Source: DASVTR01 sp036382855
Lineage (GTDB): Bacteria > Acidobacteriota > Blastocatellia > Pyrinomonadales > Pyrinomonadaceae
Length of the DNA: 64,000 nt
Direction: 5' to 3'
Assembly: GCA_036382855.1 (NCBI GenBank)
Contig: DASVPO010000002.1
Span: 1 to 64,000, forward strand
Below are positions 16,884 to 25,642 of this stretch, piece by piece; positions within the stretch are counted from its first letter, which is position 1; each line of letters begins with the position of its first letter. The position numbers and the translations under genes are program-made. Below the pieces are notes generated by a model that had not been told where the DNA came from, did not search any database, and saw only the letters and a list, made by a program, of their open reading frames with translations.

Positions 16884-19100
16884 TTAAAAGACAAACTTCA
16901 CTTGCCCGAAGAGCGCGTAGAGCGGCTTGCTCGGATTGATGATGGTCTCATCGGGCGTGCAGAAGTCTCCGACGTTGGGCGGGCAGTTGCGCGAGCCGTC
17001 CGTGTAGATGTCGCGGAAGCCGCGTCCCGGCTGCAAGTACGACGCGCCGAAGGTCAACTGGATGTTGTTAATCAAGAGCGGGCGATAGGTGACGCCGACG
17101 CTGTAGTCAAACCCTATATCGTGGCGAACGTGCGGTTGAAAGAGGACGTATTCGAGCGACTCCGTACGATGAAAGCGCAGGTAATTGAGATTGAAAACCA
17201 TCTTCAATCGCTGCGTGACTTCCGCATCCATGCCGACGTTGTAGATGAAGATGCCGGGGTTGACGAAGTTGGCCTGTCCTTCAAGCTTGCTGCTGCGCAA
17301 AGAGGGGAGCAGGCTGTTGGCCTGAACGAGGCCGACGCCCGTTTGCGTTAAGGGAATGGACTGACGATTCCAGAATGAAAACGGGCCGCCGACGAAGTTT
17401 GGATCATCGAAGATAGCATCGAAGCCGGAAGCAAGGCGGTCTGTCGGATTCCTGTCGCCCTGCGCGAAGAAGAATGACGACTTGAAGCGCAGGTAGTCTT
17501 TATCAATCGAGGCTTCGATGGCAGCCATGTTGGAGCGGATGCGCGTGTCGCGGCCTGCTATCTGGTTGCGCGTGTCGTAGCCGTAGGCGAAGTAGTATGA
17601 ACTGGTTAGATTAAGACGGCGTATGTGCCCATCCGTGTTAAGGCCGAAGTAGCCGACGCGGACGGCGTGTTCGCGCACGTCGCCGATGAGCGCTGGGCGC
17701 ACCTGAAAGCCGTTGCGGTTAAACTGGCGATTGCTTCGGTCGTCGTTAAAAAGGGCGCTCGCCTGCACGGTAAAACCTTTGGCCTTAAAATCCTGTCGGA
17801 AGAGATTGAGCACGTAGATGTTCTGGTTGCGCTTGTCGAAGCGATTGAGGCCGCTGTTGGTGTCCTTTTCGAGTTGGGAGAAGAAGGCTGCGTTGAATTG
17901 ATAGCGATTATTGTCGAACGCGCCGAAGATGCGCCCGCCCAGGTTATTGTCGGAGAAGATGAAGCCGCGAAAGTCTGAGACGAAGGGTTGGATGCCTGCG
18001 CGAAAAGAGACGAAGTCGTAGTTTTCGTTAACGTCTGTGAGTTTGACTTCCGCGAAGGCTTCTTCGAGGGAGAATTGCGTGTCGGTGCGATTCGTGCCGC
18101 GACGGGGGTCTATGTCAATGACGTTGTTTTCGTGCGTGTTGACGTAGTTTGGCAGGCTGAAGGTCGGCGAAATCTTGATGGCCCATGTGCGCGGGCGAAA
18201 GGTCGAATCGCCGCGAAAGAGTTCGAGGGTAAACTGAAAGAGCTGGTTGTAGATGAAGGTTTCGGGCTTGCCGAAAAACTCCGCGCTGCCGGGTCGCGCG
18301 CTGCTCACGTCCGAAGGCTTCGGCGTTCTGACCTGTTCGACGAGAGAGGTGCTGACGGCCGATAGAATCAGGAAAGTCTTGTTGCCGAAGATTGGATAAT
18401 CGCCCTTGAGCACGCTCTGTTCGTAGGGGTTATACCAGCGCCCTTTTTTGAAGGGGATGTCGCGGCCGCGTGCGCCGAGGTCGCCGTAGCGGTCGTATTC
18501 TGGAAAGCCTATGCGCCAGCGGTCGCGCACTTCGCGTCGCTCCGCCTGCGACTGCGGGGCGGATTTGACAGTCCTGTTTCCGGCGAATCCCGTCGGCTCT
18601 TCTTCATCATCTTTCATGTCAACGACCGCAGGCTGGACCAGTTTATCAACGGGGATGTCGAGGCGCGTCTCCCTATCGTCTGCGATGATGACGTTCTCTT
18701 GAAAGTGTATGTAGTTCTGTTCCTTGTAATTGCTCTCGGAGGGAAACTCTGCGGCGTAGGGCGCGTCGGGCGTAACGTAGCTTCTATCGGGCGGCGCGCC
18801 GCGCTGCTGCGGAAAGCGCGCGATGAAGGGCGAGGCGACGGTGACGCGGTATGCGCCCGCAGGGAGACGAACGGAGTACTGGCCGGAAGAGTCTGTGAGC
18901 GTGCGCGTCGTGCGGCGTGTGACCTGATTGGTGATGACGACGACGACGCCGGCCATCGTGCTTTTCAACTGATTCCTGGTTGTGCCCGTCAAGCGCCCGC
19001 GCTGTTGGGCCGACGCCAAGACCAGCGAGAGCAGAACGCAGCCCAACACCAAGCCCGCTTGGGCCAACAAGACAAGCCGCTTCTTTCGCAAGGTAGGCAT
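16884..19100 (-). CDS. Outer-membrane beta-barrel with N-terminal carboxypeptidase-regulatory domain
   Basis: 738 residues. After a signal peptide ending LASAQQ comes a carboxypeptidase-regulatory-like domain (about residues 35-110: GVVVVITNQVTRRTTRTL followed by GQYSVRLPAGAYRVTV), then a linker with an acidic stretch, and from about residue 200 repeated amphipathic strands rich in Tyr, Phe and Asn. The last residues are QVKFVF; a terminal Phe is the usual BAM recognition signal. No TonB box or plug is obvious, so it looks like a porin-type barrel rather than a receptor. It is transcribed with the decahaem cytochrome gene. Together they resemble a porin-cytochrome pair; this is inferred from context. 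Confidence 0.78.
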   Translation of the reverse strand: MPTLRKKRLVLLAQAGLVLGCVLLSLVLASAQQRGRLTGTTRNQLKSTMAGVVVVITNQVTRRTTRTLTDSSGQYSVRLPAGAYRVTVASPFIARFPQQRGAPPDRSYVTPDAPYAAEFPSESNYKEQNYIHFQENVIIADDRETRLDIPVDKLVQPAVVDMKDDEEEPTGFAGNRTVKSAPQSQAERREVRDRWRIGFPEYDRYGDLGARGRDIPFKKGRWYNPYEQSVLKGDYPIFGNKTFLILSAVSTSLVEQVRTPKPSDVSSARPGSAEFFGKPETFIYNQLFQFTLELFRGDSTFRPRTWAIKISPTFSLPNYVNTHENNVIDIDPRRGTNRTDTQFSLEEAFAEVKLTDVNENYDFVSFRAGIQPFVSDFRGFIFSDNNLGGRIFGAFDNNRYQFNAAFFSQLEKDTNSGLNRFDKRNQNIYVLNLFRQDFKAKGFTVQASALFNDDRSNRQFNRNGFQVRPALIGDVREHAVRVGYFGLNTDGHIRRLNLTSSYYFAYGYDTRNQIAGRDTRIRSNMAAIEASIDKDYLRFKSSFFFAQGDRNPTDRLASGFDAIFDDPNFVGGPFSFWNRQSIPLTQTGVGLVQANSLLPSLRSSKLEGQANFVNPGIFIYNVGMDAEVTQRLKMVFNLNYLRFHRTESLEYVLFQPHVRHDIGFDYSVGVTYRPLLINNIQLTFGASYLQPGRGFRDIYTDGSRNCPPNVGDFCTPDETIINPSKPLYALFGQVKFVF

Positions 19101-19368
19101 CCGCTGCTCTTTGTTCAGTTTAAAGAATAGACTCGGACTAACTCTGCTCCGGCCGCGACTGAGAGCAAAGCCCTGTTTTCAACCACAGCTTCTATCTGTT
19201 TCAACTTAAAGAGCGAGGACTTGCGTTGTAGCACAGGAGAGACGGGCAATCAACATAAATCTTCCCCTATGCGCGCACGCGTCAAAATCATCTTGACTGG
19301 GTTGCAATTAGTGATACATTGCTCTTCGCCTCGCCTCGTGCAATGTTATTAACCGTCGTGCTTTTTGT

Positions 19369-21528
19369 ATGAATAACCGGCTTCCAATGATGAGCGCGCA
19401 CCTGATGAAAGTTTTGTGCCTGTGTGCCTTGCTGCTGGTGTGCAGCACGCATTTCAGCCGGCAGGCTTTTGGGCAAACAGGCGCGCGGCCCATCCTCGTC
19501 AGCGATGCAAATTCGACGCGCGCTCTGGCGCTCGATGCGTTGGCCCAGACGCGCGAGCCGTTCTCGCTTTCGTCTCCATTGCCCTTTACACCAGACCGGC
19601 GCACGCGCGTCATGCTCTTCGCGATGAACCTCAATTTGCAGGCGGGCGAAACATCTTCGGCCGTCACAGTCGAGGCAGAAGATGCGGAGCATCATGTTTA
19701 TCCTTTAACGGTCGAGTACGTAGGGCCTGTGCCGGAACAAAGCTGGACGACGGCCGTCGTCGTTCGCCTCAACGACGAGATGGGCGATGTAGGCGACGTG
19801 CTCGTGCGTCTAACGTATCACGGTCAGAGCAGCAATCGCGTGCGACTCGGCATAGGCCACACAGGCGGCGGACTGCCGGACGACCCCGGCGCAGTTCCCA
19901 CACCCGGCACAATCGCGCCGCAGCCTCCCGCCAACACGATTACCGCCGGCAACCTAACGGCTGACGACGTGAAGACGCTCATCTCGCAGGCTGTCTCGGC
20001 GGCCGTTGCGCTTAACAAGCGCGTGGCAGTCGTCGTCACGGATAAGGAAGGCAACGTCCTAGGCAACTTCACGATGACGGGAACGACAACAAACTCTGTC
20101 GTTCGCGGTGGCGGCGGGCCAAGCCAGACGCCTGACCCCTTTGGACGAGTCCCCGTCGGGCTTGAAGGAATGACCCTGCGGTCATATATCTTCGCGACAT
20201 CGAAAGCGGGAACGGCCTCGCTCTTCGGCACGCAGGGCAACGCGTTTACGTCGCGCACAGCCAGTTTCATCATTCAGGAACATTTCCCGCCGGGCGTTGA
20301 TAATCAACCCGGTGGCCCGCTCTACGGCGTGCAGTATTCCTCGCTTCTCTGCTCCGACATCAACCCCAGGTTGCCGGTCGGATTGTCGGGCGACCCCGGC
20401 GGGATGCCTGTCTATAAGAACGGCGTGCACGCGGGCGGCATAGGCATAGAGGGCGATGGTATCTACACGATTGACAAAGACCCTTCGGACTTCGACGTGC
20501 CGTTTGAAGAATTGATTGCTGTCTCGGCCGTGCGCGGTTATGAGACGCCGTCGTTGATACGCGCCGACAACATTCTGGTCAACGGCCTCCGGCTGCCGTT
20601 CGTCAATGTCGCGCAGCCGATAACGCCGCCGACGATTCCGTTTGATAGCCTGCCCGGCACTTCCATCATCGCGCCCCGTGGAGCGCAGCCGAGCCTGTTT
20701 GTGCCAGCGACGGTCGGCGGCATCAGCGGAGAAGTTGACCCGCGCTTCTTCTCCTTCCGCGCCGATTTCATTTCTCCTCCCCGGCCCAACGCGCTGACGG
20801 CCACGGACGTGAACACGATTATCTCTCACGCCGCACAGCAGGCTAACATCACGCGCGCAGCGATTCGACAGCCTTTGGGCAGCAGCGCCCGCGTCAGCAT
20901 CGCGGTCGTTGACGCAAATGGAAATGTGCTCGGTATCTTCCGCACGGCCGACGCACCCGTTTTTGGCTTCGACGTGTCTGTGCAGAAGGCGCGCGGCGCT
21001 GCCTTCTTCTCGCGTAGGGACGCCGGAGAGATTCTGACGAGTGCGGGCTTCAGCCCTTACGTTGCGCGTGCGCGCGCAGACGGCGTGACCCTCGACGCAC
21101 AGATGGCGATGACGACGCGCACCATCGGTTTCCTGCATCGCCCGTTCTACCCGGACGGCATCAACGGCACTGCGGCTGGCCCATTCAGCAAGGAGTTTCC
21201 AGAGTGGAGCGTCTTCAACGTTGGCTTGCAGCTTGATTTGGTGAAGGGAGGCCTTGAGGCTGCGGCGTTCGGATTTCACGTTTCCTGCTCAAGTATTCAC
21301 AACCTTGCTAACGGCACTCAAATCTTCGCGGGCAGCGTCCCGCTCTACAAAAACGGCGTGCTGGCAGGCGCTATCGGCGTCAGCGGCGACGGCATAGACC
21401 AGGACGACATCATCGCTGCGGCCGGTGCAGCGGGCTTCACGCCTGCGCCCAGCATTCGCGCAGACCAGTTCATTATCCGCGGCGCACGCCTGCCCTTCGT
21501 CAAATTCCCGCGCAGCCCGAATCTGTAA
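19369..21528 (+). CDS. Exported protein with two HbpS/GlcG-like (DUF336) domains
   Basis: 719 residues with a signal peptide ending FSRQAFGQ. An N-terminal beta-rich domain (about 30-165) precedes two tandem copies of an HbpS/GlcG-like haem-binding fold. Copy one starts NLTADDVKTLISQAVSAA with VAVVVTDKEGNVLGNF; copy two starts ALTATDVNTIISHAAQQA with VSIAVVDANGNVLGIF. Both end in the family signature: MPVYKNGVHAGGIGIEGDG and VPLYKNGVLAGAIGVSGDG. HbpS-like proteins bind haem or degrade it weakly. The start ATG 19369 lacks a ribosome site; ATG 19387 or 19390 are alternatives. It ends at a repeat hairpin shared with 51539-51664. Confidence 0.8.
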   Translation: MNNRLPMMSAHLMKVLCLCALLLVCSTHFSRQAFGQTGARPILVSDANSTRALALDALAQTREPFSLSSPLPFTPDRRTRVMLFAMNLNLQAGETSSAVTVEAEDAEHHVYPLTVEYVGPVPEQSWTTAVVVRLNDEMGDVGDVLVRLTYHGQSSNRVRLGIGHTGGGLPDDPGAVPTPGTIAPQPPANTITAGNLTADDVKTLISQAVSAAVALNKRVAVVVTDKEGNVLGNFTMTGTTTNSVVRGGGGPSQTPDPFGRVPVGLEGMTLRSYIFATSKAGTASLFGTQGNAFTSRTASFIIQEHFPPGVDNQPGGPLYGVQYSSLLCSDINPRLPVGLSGDPGGMPVYKNGVHAGGIGIEGDGIYTIDKDPSDFDVPFEELIAVSAVRGYETPSLIRADNILVNGLRLPFVNVAQPITPPTIPFDSLPGTSIIAPRGAQPSLFVPATVGGISGEVDPRFFSFRADFISPPRPNALTATDVNTIISHAAQQANITRAAIRQPLGSSARVSIAVVDANGNVLGIFRTADAPVFGFDVSVQKARGAAFFSRRDAGEILTSAGFSPYVARARADGVTLDAQMAMTTRTIGFLHRPFYPDGINGTAAGPFSKEFPEWSVFNVGLQLDLVKGGLEAAAFGFHVSCSSIHNLANGTQIFAGSVPLYKNGVLAGAIGVSGDGIDQDDIIAAAGAAGFTPAPSIRADQFIIRGARLPFVKFPRSPNL

Positions 21529-21660
21529 AGAAGGTAAAAGTAAATAAGGTAAAAGGTAAAAGTATCAGGAGAGGGCAAAAGCAAGGGCGTAGTCTATCTG
21601 CTAAGAGAATAGTTTACGCCTTCCTTTTGCCTTTTACCTTTTTACTTTTACCTTTTATTG
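21529..21660. repeat. Inverted repeat of GGTAAAA-type units, copy 1
   Basis: The left arm (21531-21565) and right arm (21619-21657) are inverted copies built from runs such as AAGGTAAAAGTAAATAAGG. Between convergent genes, it starts right after the stop at 21528 and includes the stop codon (TAA) of the TPR gene. The arms match those of the element at 51539-51664, while the central loops differ. It likely acts as a bidirectional terminator. Confidence 0.85.
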
Positions 21661-22410
21661 TTCCAGCCCTGAGCGCAGGGACGCGAGGGCGGGGTTGTCG
21701 GGGTTGACGGCCGTGAGGCGGTCAATGGCTTCGCGGGCGGTCTTCTTGTCGCCTTTGAAGAGGGCGGCAGCGGCCAGATTGCGGAGCGCTTTTTCGTTTC
21801 TGGGTTCGATTGCGAGCGCTTTGCGGTAGGCTGCGATGGCGCGGTCGTAGTCTGGCGGGGTGCGTTGAAAAAAGGTGTTGCCGAGGTCCGTACGGACGTT
21901 TGCGTCTGGGCGTTGTGCGAGCGAGCGTTCGTAAAAGGTGGCTGCTGTAACGAAGTCGTTCTGGTCGTACTTGGCGTTACCCATGAGGGTGAGCGCGTCC
22001 GCGTCGTTTGGCTTGAGGGCCAGCGCGCGGTTCAGGTAGACGACCGCTTTATCGTAAGCCTCCATGTTATAGAAAGCGTCTGCGGCCTTCATCTGCGCTG
22101 CGAAGTCGCGCGGGTTGCGGTCGGCCTCGTCCATCGCAGCTTGCAGGAGCGGCGAAGTTGATGCGCCGCCGCTGCGGTCGCCGTTGCTGCTGTTGGCTCT
22201 GTTAGCAGAATCGTCCACGCTCGGATGTCCGGGCGGAAGCGGCCCTACTTGCTGTTGCGGGTTGAGAGGCGGCGCTGACGTTGTTGCGGCAGTCGTGGTG
22301 CGAGGAGTCTCTGCGGGCTGTCGTTCAGTCAATCCGGCGTTTGCCACAAAGAAGCCGAGCATGAAACCGACGAGGATACCGACAACGCAGAAGGAGATAT
22401 TTCTCGACAT
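21655..22410 (-). CDS. TPR protein with N-terminal membrane anchor, divergent from the ccm operon
   Basis: 251 residues. One hydrophobic helix at residues 7-26 (VVGILVGFMLGFFVANAG) anchors it, followed by a Thr/Pro/Ser linker and, from about residue 90, four to five tetratricopeptide repeats (for example YDKAVVYLNRALALKPNDA and YDRAIAAYRKALAIEPRN). This layout, one anchor plus periplasmic TPR, is that of the CcmI/NrfG/CycH C-terminal module that presents apocytochrome for haem ligation. Its position, divergent from ccmA, fits such a role, but TPR proteins are general scaffolds. Its stop lies inside the repeat element. Confidence 0.75.
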   Translation of the reverse strand: MSRNISFCVVGILVGFMLGFFVANAGLTERQPAETPRTTTAATTSAPPLNPQQQVGPLPPGHPSVDDSANRANSSNGDRSGGASTSPLLQAAMDEADRNPRDFAAQMKAADAFYNMEAYDKAVVYLNRALALKPNDADALTLMGNAKYDQNDFVTAATFYERSLAQRPDANVRTDLGNTFFQRTPPDYDRAIAAYRKALAIEPRNEKALRNLAAAALFKGDKKTAREAIDRLTAVNPDNPALASLRSGLEQ

Positions 22411-22647
22411 ATTTATTACGGAGACGTATTTACACGTTAACTATTGATACTGTCTGAAACGAACGAAGGCTGATTCGCTTTAACCTGACGAAAGGCGCGC
22501 GGCCCAGGCATTTCTGGAAATGATAACACAGGGGAGGAAACCCTGTAGGAGCAGCGATGAAGGATGAACGACGAGCAGCTTGCCTGTCATTCGTCGCAGG
22601 GCATTTGGCATCCGGCGTTTCGTGTTGAGCGTTCGCGTGGGTGTTGG

Positions 22648-22676
22648 TTGATGGCGAGAGTTTCATCGGTTATGAT
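22648..22676 (+). promoter_or_regulatory. Sigma-70-type promoter for the ccm operon
   Basis: TTGATG at 22648 and TATGAT at 22671 are separated by 17 bases, close to consensus. The predicted transcript starts near 22683 and runs 110 bases to the ccmA ATG at 22796. The rest of the 385-base divergent region 22411-22795 shows no other gene; I did not find an equally good promoter for the TPR gene. Confidence 0.6.
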
Positions 22677-22795
22677 GGCGCGTCTTGAGTGTGTTTCGTC
22701 GTCGTTCCTCGTTGAGAGGCCGTTTGAGTTTTAATGCTGCTGGCTTCGCTCTCTTTTCAATTTCGGATGAACAATCAAAAGCAGTGGAGCATGCC

Positions 22796-23434
22796 ATGAG
22801 CCGGACGCTTGAGGCACAGGCTTTAGAGTGCGTGCGCGGCGGGCGCAGGCTTTTTCAAAGTCTCAGTTTCTCGCTGGGGCCTGGAGAGTTGCTGGAAGTT
22901 TCGGGCGCGAACGGCAGCGGGAAGACGAGTTTGCTGCGTATGCTCTGCGGCCTGCTCTCTCCGGCGAGCGGGGAAATCCTCTGGCAGGGAGCAAACATCA
23001 GCAAGCTCAAGGAAGAGTATCTGAAGTCGCTGGCTTATCTGGGACATGCCAACGGCGTCAAAGCCGAGTTGAGCGCGGCGGAGAATTTACGCGTCGCGTG
23101 CGGCATCAACGGAGTTTCGTCCAACGGAGAAAAAATCGGCGCGGCTCTCAAGCAGATGGGACTAGGCGAGAGCGCCGCGCGCCCGGCCAAGACGTTATCT
23201 CAAGGGCAACAGCGGCGGCTGGCGCTGGCTAGATTGCTCGTTGGAGAAAAGGCTTTGTGGATTCTGGATGAACCGATTGCAGCGCTCGATAGCGGCGGCG
23301 TTCGATTGGTTCAAGCGGCGCTCGAAGCGCACCTCGAAGAGAATGGAATGGCTGTGTTGACGACGCACCAGCCTCTGGATGTGCGCGCAGGCAGAACGAC
23401 GCGCATACACCTTGCGCCACAGAGCGAACACTGA
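22796..23434 (+). CDS. ccmA: Haem exporter ATP-binding protein CcmA
   Basis: 212 residues from ATG 22796, which has GGAG upstream; a longer frame to 22685 is not supported. It is the ABC-type ATPase of the CcmABCD complex, which releases holo-CcmE at the cytoplasmic membrane. Walker A is GANGSGKTS (residues 37-45), the signature is LSQGQQRR, and Walker B is LWILDEP. The short length and absence of further domains are typical of CcmA. The stop TGA is immediately followed by the ccmB ATG, so translation is probably coupled. Confidence 0.92.
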   Translation: MSRTLEAQALECVRGGRRLFQSLSFSLGPGELLEVSGANGSGKTSLLRMLCGLLSPASGEILWQGANISKLKEEYLKSLAYLGHANGVKAELSAAENLRVACGINGVSSNGEKIGAALKQMGLGESAARPAKTLSQGQQRRLALARLLVGEKALWILDEPIAALDSGGVRLVQAALEAHLEENGMAVLTTHQPLDVRAGRTTRIHLAPQSEH

Positions 23435-24103
23435 ATGCTGGCAACTCTGCGATGGGTCATTCAGCGGGACACGACTCTGGCGTGGCGCGGGCGCGCCGGC
23501 GTCCTCTCCACGCTCTTCTTTTTCATCATCGTCGTCAGCCTGTTTCCGCTCGGCGTCGGGCCTGAGCGGAGCATCCTGCGAATTATCGCGCCCGGCGTCG
23601 TCTGGGTGGCAGCGCTTCTGGCCTCCATGCTCTCGCTCGACCGCATGTTTGCGCATGACTACGCGGACGGAAGCCTCGAACAGTTGATGCTGACGCCGCA
23701 GCCTCTCTCAATCGTCGTGCTGGGCAAAATAATCGCACACTGGTTGGTGACGGGAGCGCCGCTGGTGTTGATTGCGCCCATCTTGGGAGTGCAGTTTGAT
23801 GTGCCGCCGCGTGCTTTGCTGACGCTCGTCTGCTCGCTCCTGTTGGGCACGCCCGCGCTGAGCTTAATCGGCTCAATCGGCGCGGCCCTGACGCTCGGTT
23901 TACGCGGTGGAGGCGTGCTGGTATCCTTGCTGGTACTACCGCTCTGTATTCCTGTTTTAATCTTCGGCGCGGGCGCGGTCGAGGCCAGTATTACGGGCGT
24001 AAGCGCAGAGTCGCATCTATCTTTACTGGGAGCTGTGCTCGTCCTGGCGCTACTGTTTGCGCCTTGGACAACCTCTGCCGCGCTCCGTATCTCTATGGAG
24101 TAA
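23435..24103 (+). CDS. ccmB: Haem exporter permease CcmB
   Basis: 222 residues, six predicted membrane helices, usual CcmB length. The N-terminus RDTTLAWRGRAGVLSTLFFF and the motif MLSLDRMFAHDYADGSLEQL are family landmarks. It forms the membrane part of the CcmABCD transporter-like complex with CcmA and CcmC. It starts directly after the ccmA stop. Confidence 0.92.
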   Translation: MLATLRWVIQRDTTLAWRGRAGVLSTLFFFIIVVSLFPLGVGPERSILRIIAPGVVWVAALLASMLSLDRMFAHDYADGSLEQLMLTPQPLSIVVLGKIIAHWLVTGAPLVLIAPILGVQFDVPPRALLTLVCSLLLGTPALSLIGSIGAALTLGLRGGGVLVSLLVLPLCIPVLIFGAGAVEASITGVSAESHLSLLGAVLVLALLFAPWTTSAALRISME

Positions 24104-24138
24104 GAGGAATCGCGAAAGAGCGCAAGAGAAAACTTTTT

Positions 24139-24888
24139 ATGGCTCGACGGAAAATCAACTGGTACAAGTACACGTCGCCTGCGAGCTTTTACCCGCTCGC
24201 CGGAAAGATGATTCCGTGGTTCGCCGTTCTTTCGACCGTGCTCCTTGCGGCCGGACTCTACATAGGCTTTTTCGTCGCCCCGACAGACTTTCAGCAGGGC
24301 GAGGCTTACCGCATCATCTACATCCACGTGCCCGCTGCATGGATGGCGATGTTTCTCTATTTGCTGATGGCCGTTTACGCAGGACTCGGCCTTGCCTTCA
24401 ACGCGCGGCTGTGGTCAATGATGGCGACGGCCATTGCGCCGACGGGAGCGATGTTTGCGTTTCTGGCTCTCTGGACGGGCGCGCTCTGGGGCAGGCCGAT
24501 GTGGGGAACGTGGTGGGTCTGGGATGCGCGACTGACTTCCACGCTCATTCTCTTCTTCCTCTACCTTGGCTTTCTCTCCTTGCAGGGTGTCATTGAAGAC
24601 ACGCGACGCGCAGACAGAGCCGGTGCGCTGCTGGCGCTGGTCGGGGCTGTCAACGTGCCCATCATCTATTTCTCCGTCCAGTGGTGGAACACGCTGCATC
24701 AGGGCGCTTCGCTCCGTCTGGGCAAGACGCCCTCGATTGCGCCCATCATGCTGACGGCGTTGCTCATTATGATAGCGGCCTGCTGGATGTACTCCATTAC
24801 GGTGACGCTGATGCGCGTGCGCAGCATTATTCTGGAGAGAGAGCAGCAAGCCCCCTGGGTCGCGGAAGTGTTGGGAGAGCGGAAATGA
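24139..24888 (+). CDS. ccmC: Haem lyase/handling protein CcmC
   Basis: 249 residues from ATG 24139 (the in-frame extension to 24064 overlaps ccmB and is unlikely). Six helices and the tryptophan-rich motif WGTWWVWD at residues 122-129, which binds haem in the periplasm for transfer to CcmE. Conserved His residues flank the motif, as in HVPAAWMAMF and TLHQGAS. It overlaps ccmD by four bases (ATGA). Confidence 0.95.
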   Translation: MARRKINWYKYTSPASFYPLAGKMIPWFAVLSTVLLAAGLYIGFFVAPTDFQQGEAYRIIYIHVPAAWMAMFLYLLMAVYAGLGLAFNARLWSMMATAIAPTGAMFAFLALWTGALWGRPMWGTWWVWDARLTSTLILFFLYLGFLSLQGVIEDTRRADRAGALLALVGAVNVPIIYFSVQWWNTLHQGASLRLGKTPSIAPIMLTALLIMIAACWMYSITVTLMRVRSIILEREQQAPWVAEVLGERK

Positions 24889-25070
24889 ACTGGGCGCGTT
24901 TTTTCAACATGGGCGGCTACGCCTTCTATGTCTGGGGTTCGTTTGGCGTCGCGCTGGCCCTGATGGCGGCTGAAGTTTTACTGCTGCGCCGACGCCGCAA
25001 GCGCCTGTTGCGACCGCTAAAACAAGCTGATAAAGTTAACCACTGGAAAGAACATGAAACCACGACATAA
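24885..25070 (+). CDS. ccmD: Small membrane protein CcmD
   Basis: 61 residues, start ATG overlapping the ccmC stop in ATGA. It has the CcmD hallmark MGGYAFYVWGSFG followed by one membrane helix and a basic patch LRRRRKRLL. CcmD helps release holo-CcmE from the ABC complex. It overlaps ccmE by 17 bases. Such small genes are often missed in automatic annotation. Confidence 0.88.
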   Translation: MNWARFFNMGGYAFYVWGSFGVALALMAAEVLLLRRRRKRLLRPLKQADKVNHWKEHETTT

Positions 25071-25512
25071 AAGACTCGCTTTCATCGGTGTCGGCTTGGT
25101 GGGCCTCGGCATTGCCGCCGCGCTCGTGCTCAACGCCTTCCAGAATAATCTGGTCTTCTTCTTCAGCCCGACGCAGGTTGCAGCCAAGGAAGCCCCGACG
25201 CAAAAGACTTTTCGCATCGGTGGCCTTGTGCAGCAGGGCAGCGTCAAGCGCGAGGACGACGGGCTGACCGTCCGCTTCGTCGTCACAGACCTCGCCAACA
25301 GCATGCCTGTCGTCTATACGGGAATCCTCCCGGACCTCTTCAAGGAAGGCAAGGGCGTCGTGGCGCAGGGCCGTCTCAGTGCGGACGGAATCTTTCACGC
25401 CGAGCAGGTGCTCGCCAAGCACGACGAAAACTACATGCCGCCCGAAGCCGCCGACGCGCTCAAGCCGAACCAGAATTACACGGAAAAGGCGGCCAAGACT
25501 TTAGAGCAGTAG
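25054..25512 (+). CDS. ccmE: Haem chaperone CcmE
   Basis: 152 residues, one N-terminal membrane anchor (residues 8-26) and an OB-fold periplasmic domain with RIGGLVQQGSVKR. The haem-binding motif is HDENY with His123 and Tyr127, the standard System I form (covalent haem on His). It carries haem from CcmC to CcmF. Start ATG 25054 lies inside ccmD. Confidence 0.95.
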   Translation: MKPRHKRLAFIGVGLVGLGIAAALVLNAFQNNLVFFFSPTQVAAKEAPTQKTFRIGGLVQQGSVKREDDGLTVRFVVTDLANSMPVVYTGILPDLFKEGKGVVAQGRLSADGIFHAEQVLAKHDENYMPPEAADALKPNQNYTEKAAKTLEQ

Positions 25513-25642
25513 GCATCCGTAACACATTAAACGCATCGCTTCCAGAAGAGAGAGTTTCAGTTTAGTTTAAAGGCCCGCTCGCGCTCAGGCCGGTTCCTCG
25601 GTCGCGGGGCTTGTTAGAGTATTTAGCAGGAGAAGTTTTTTT

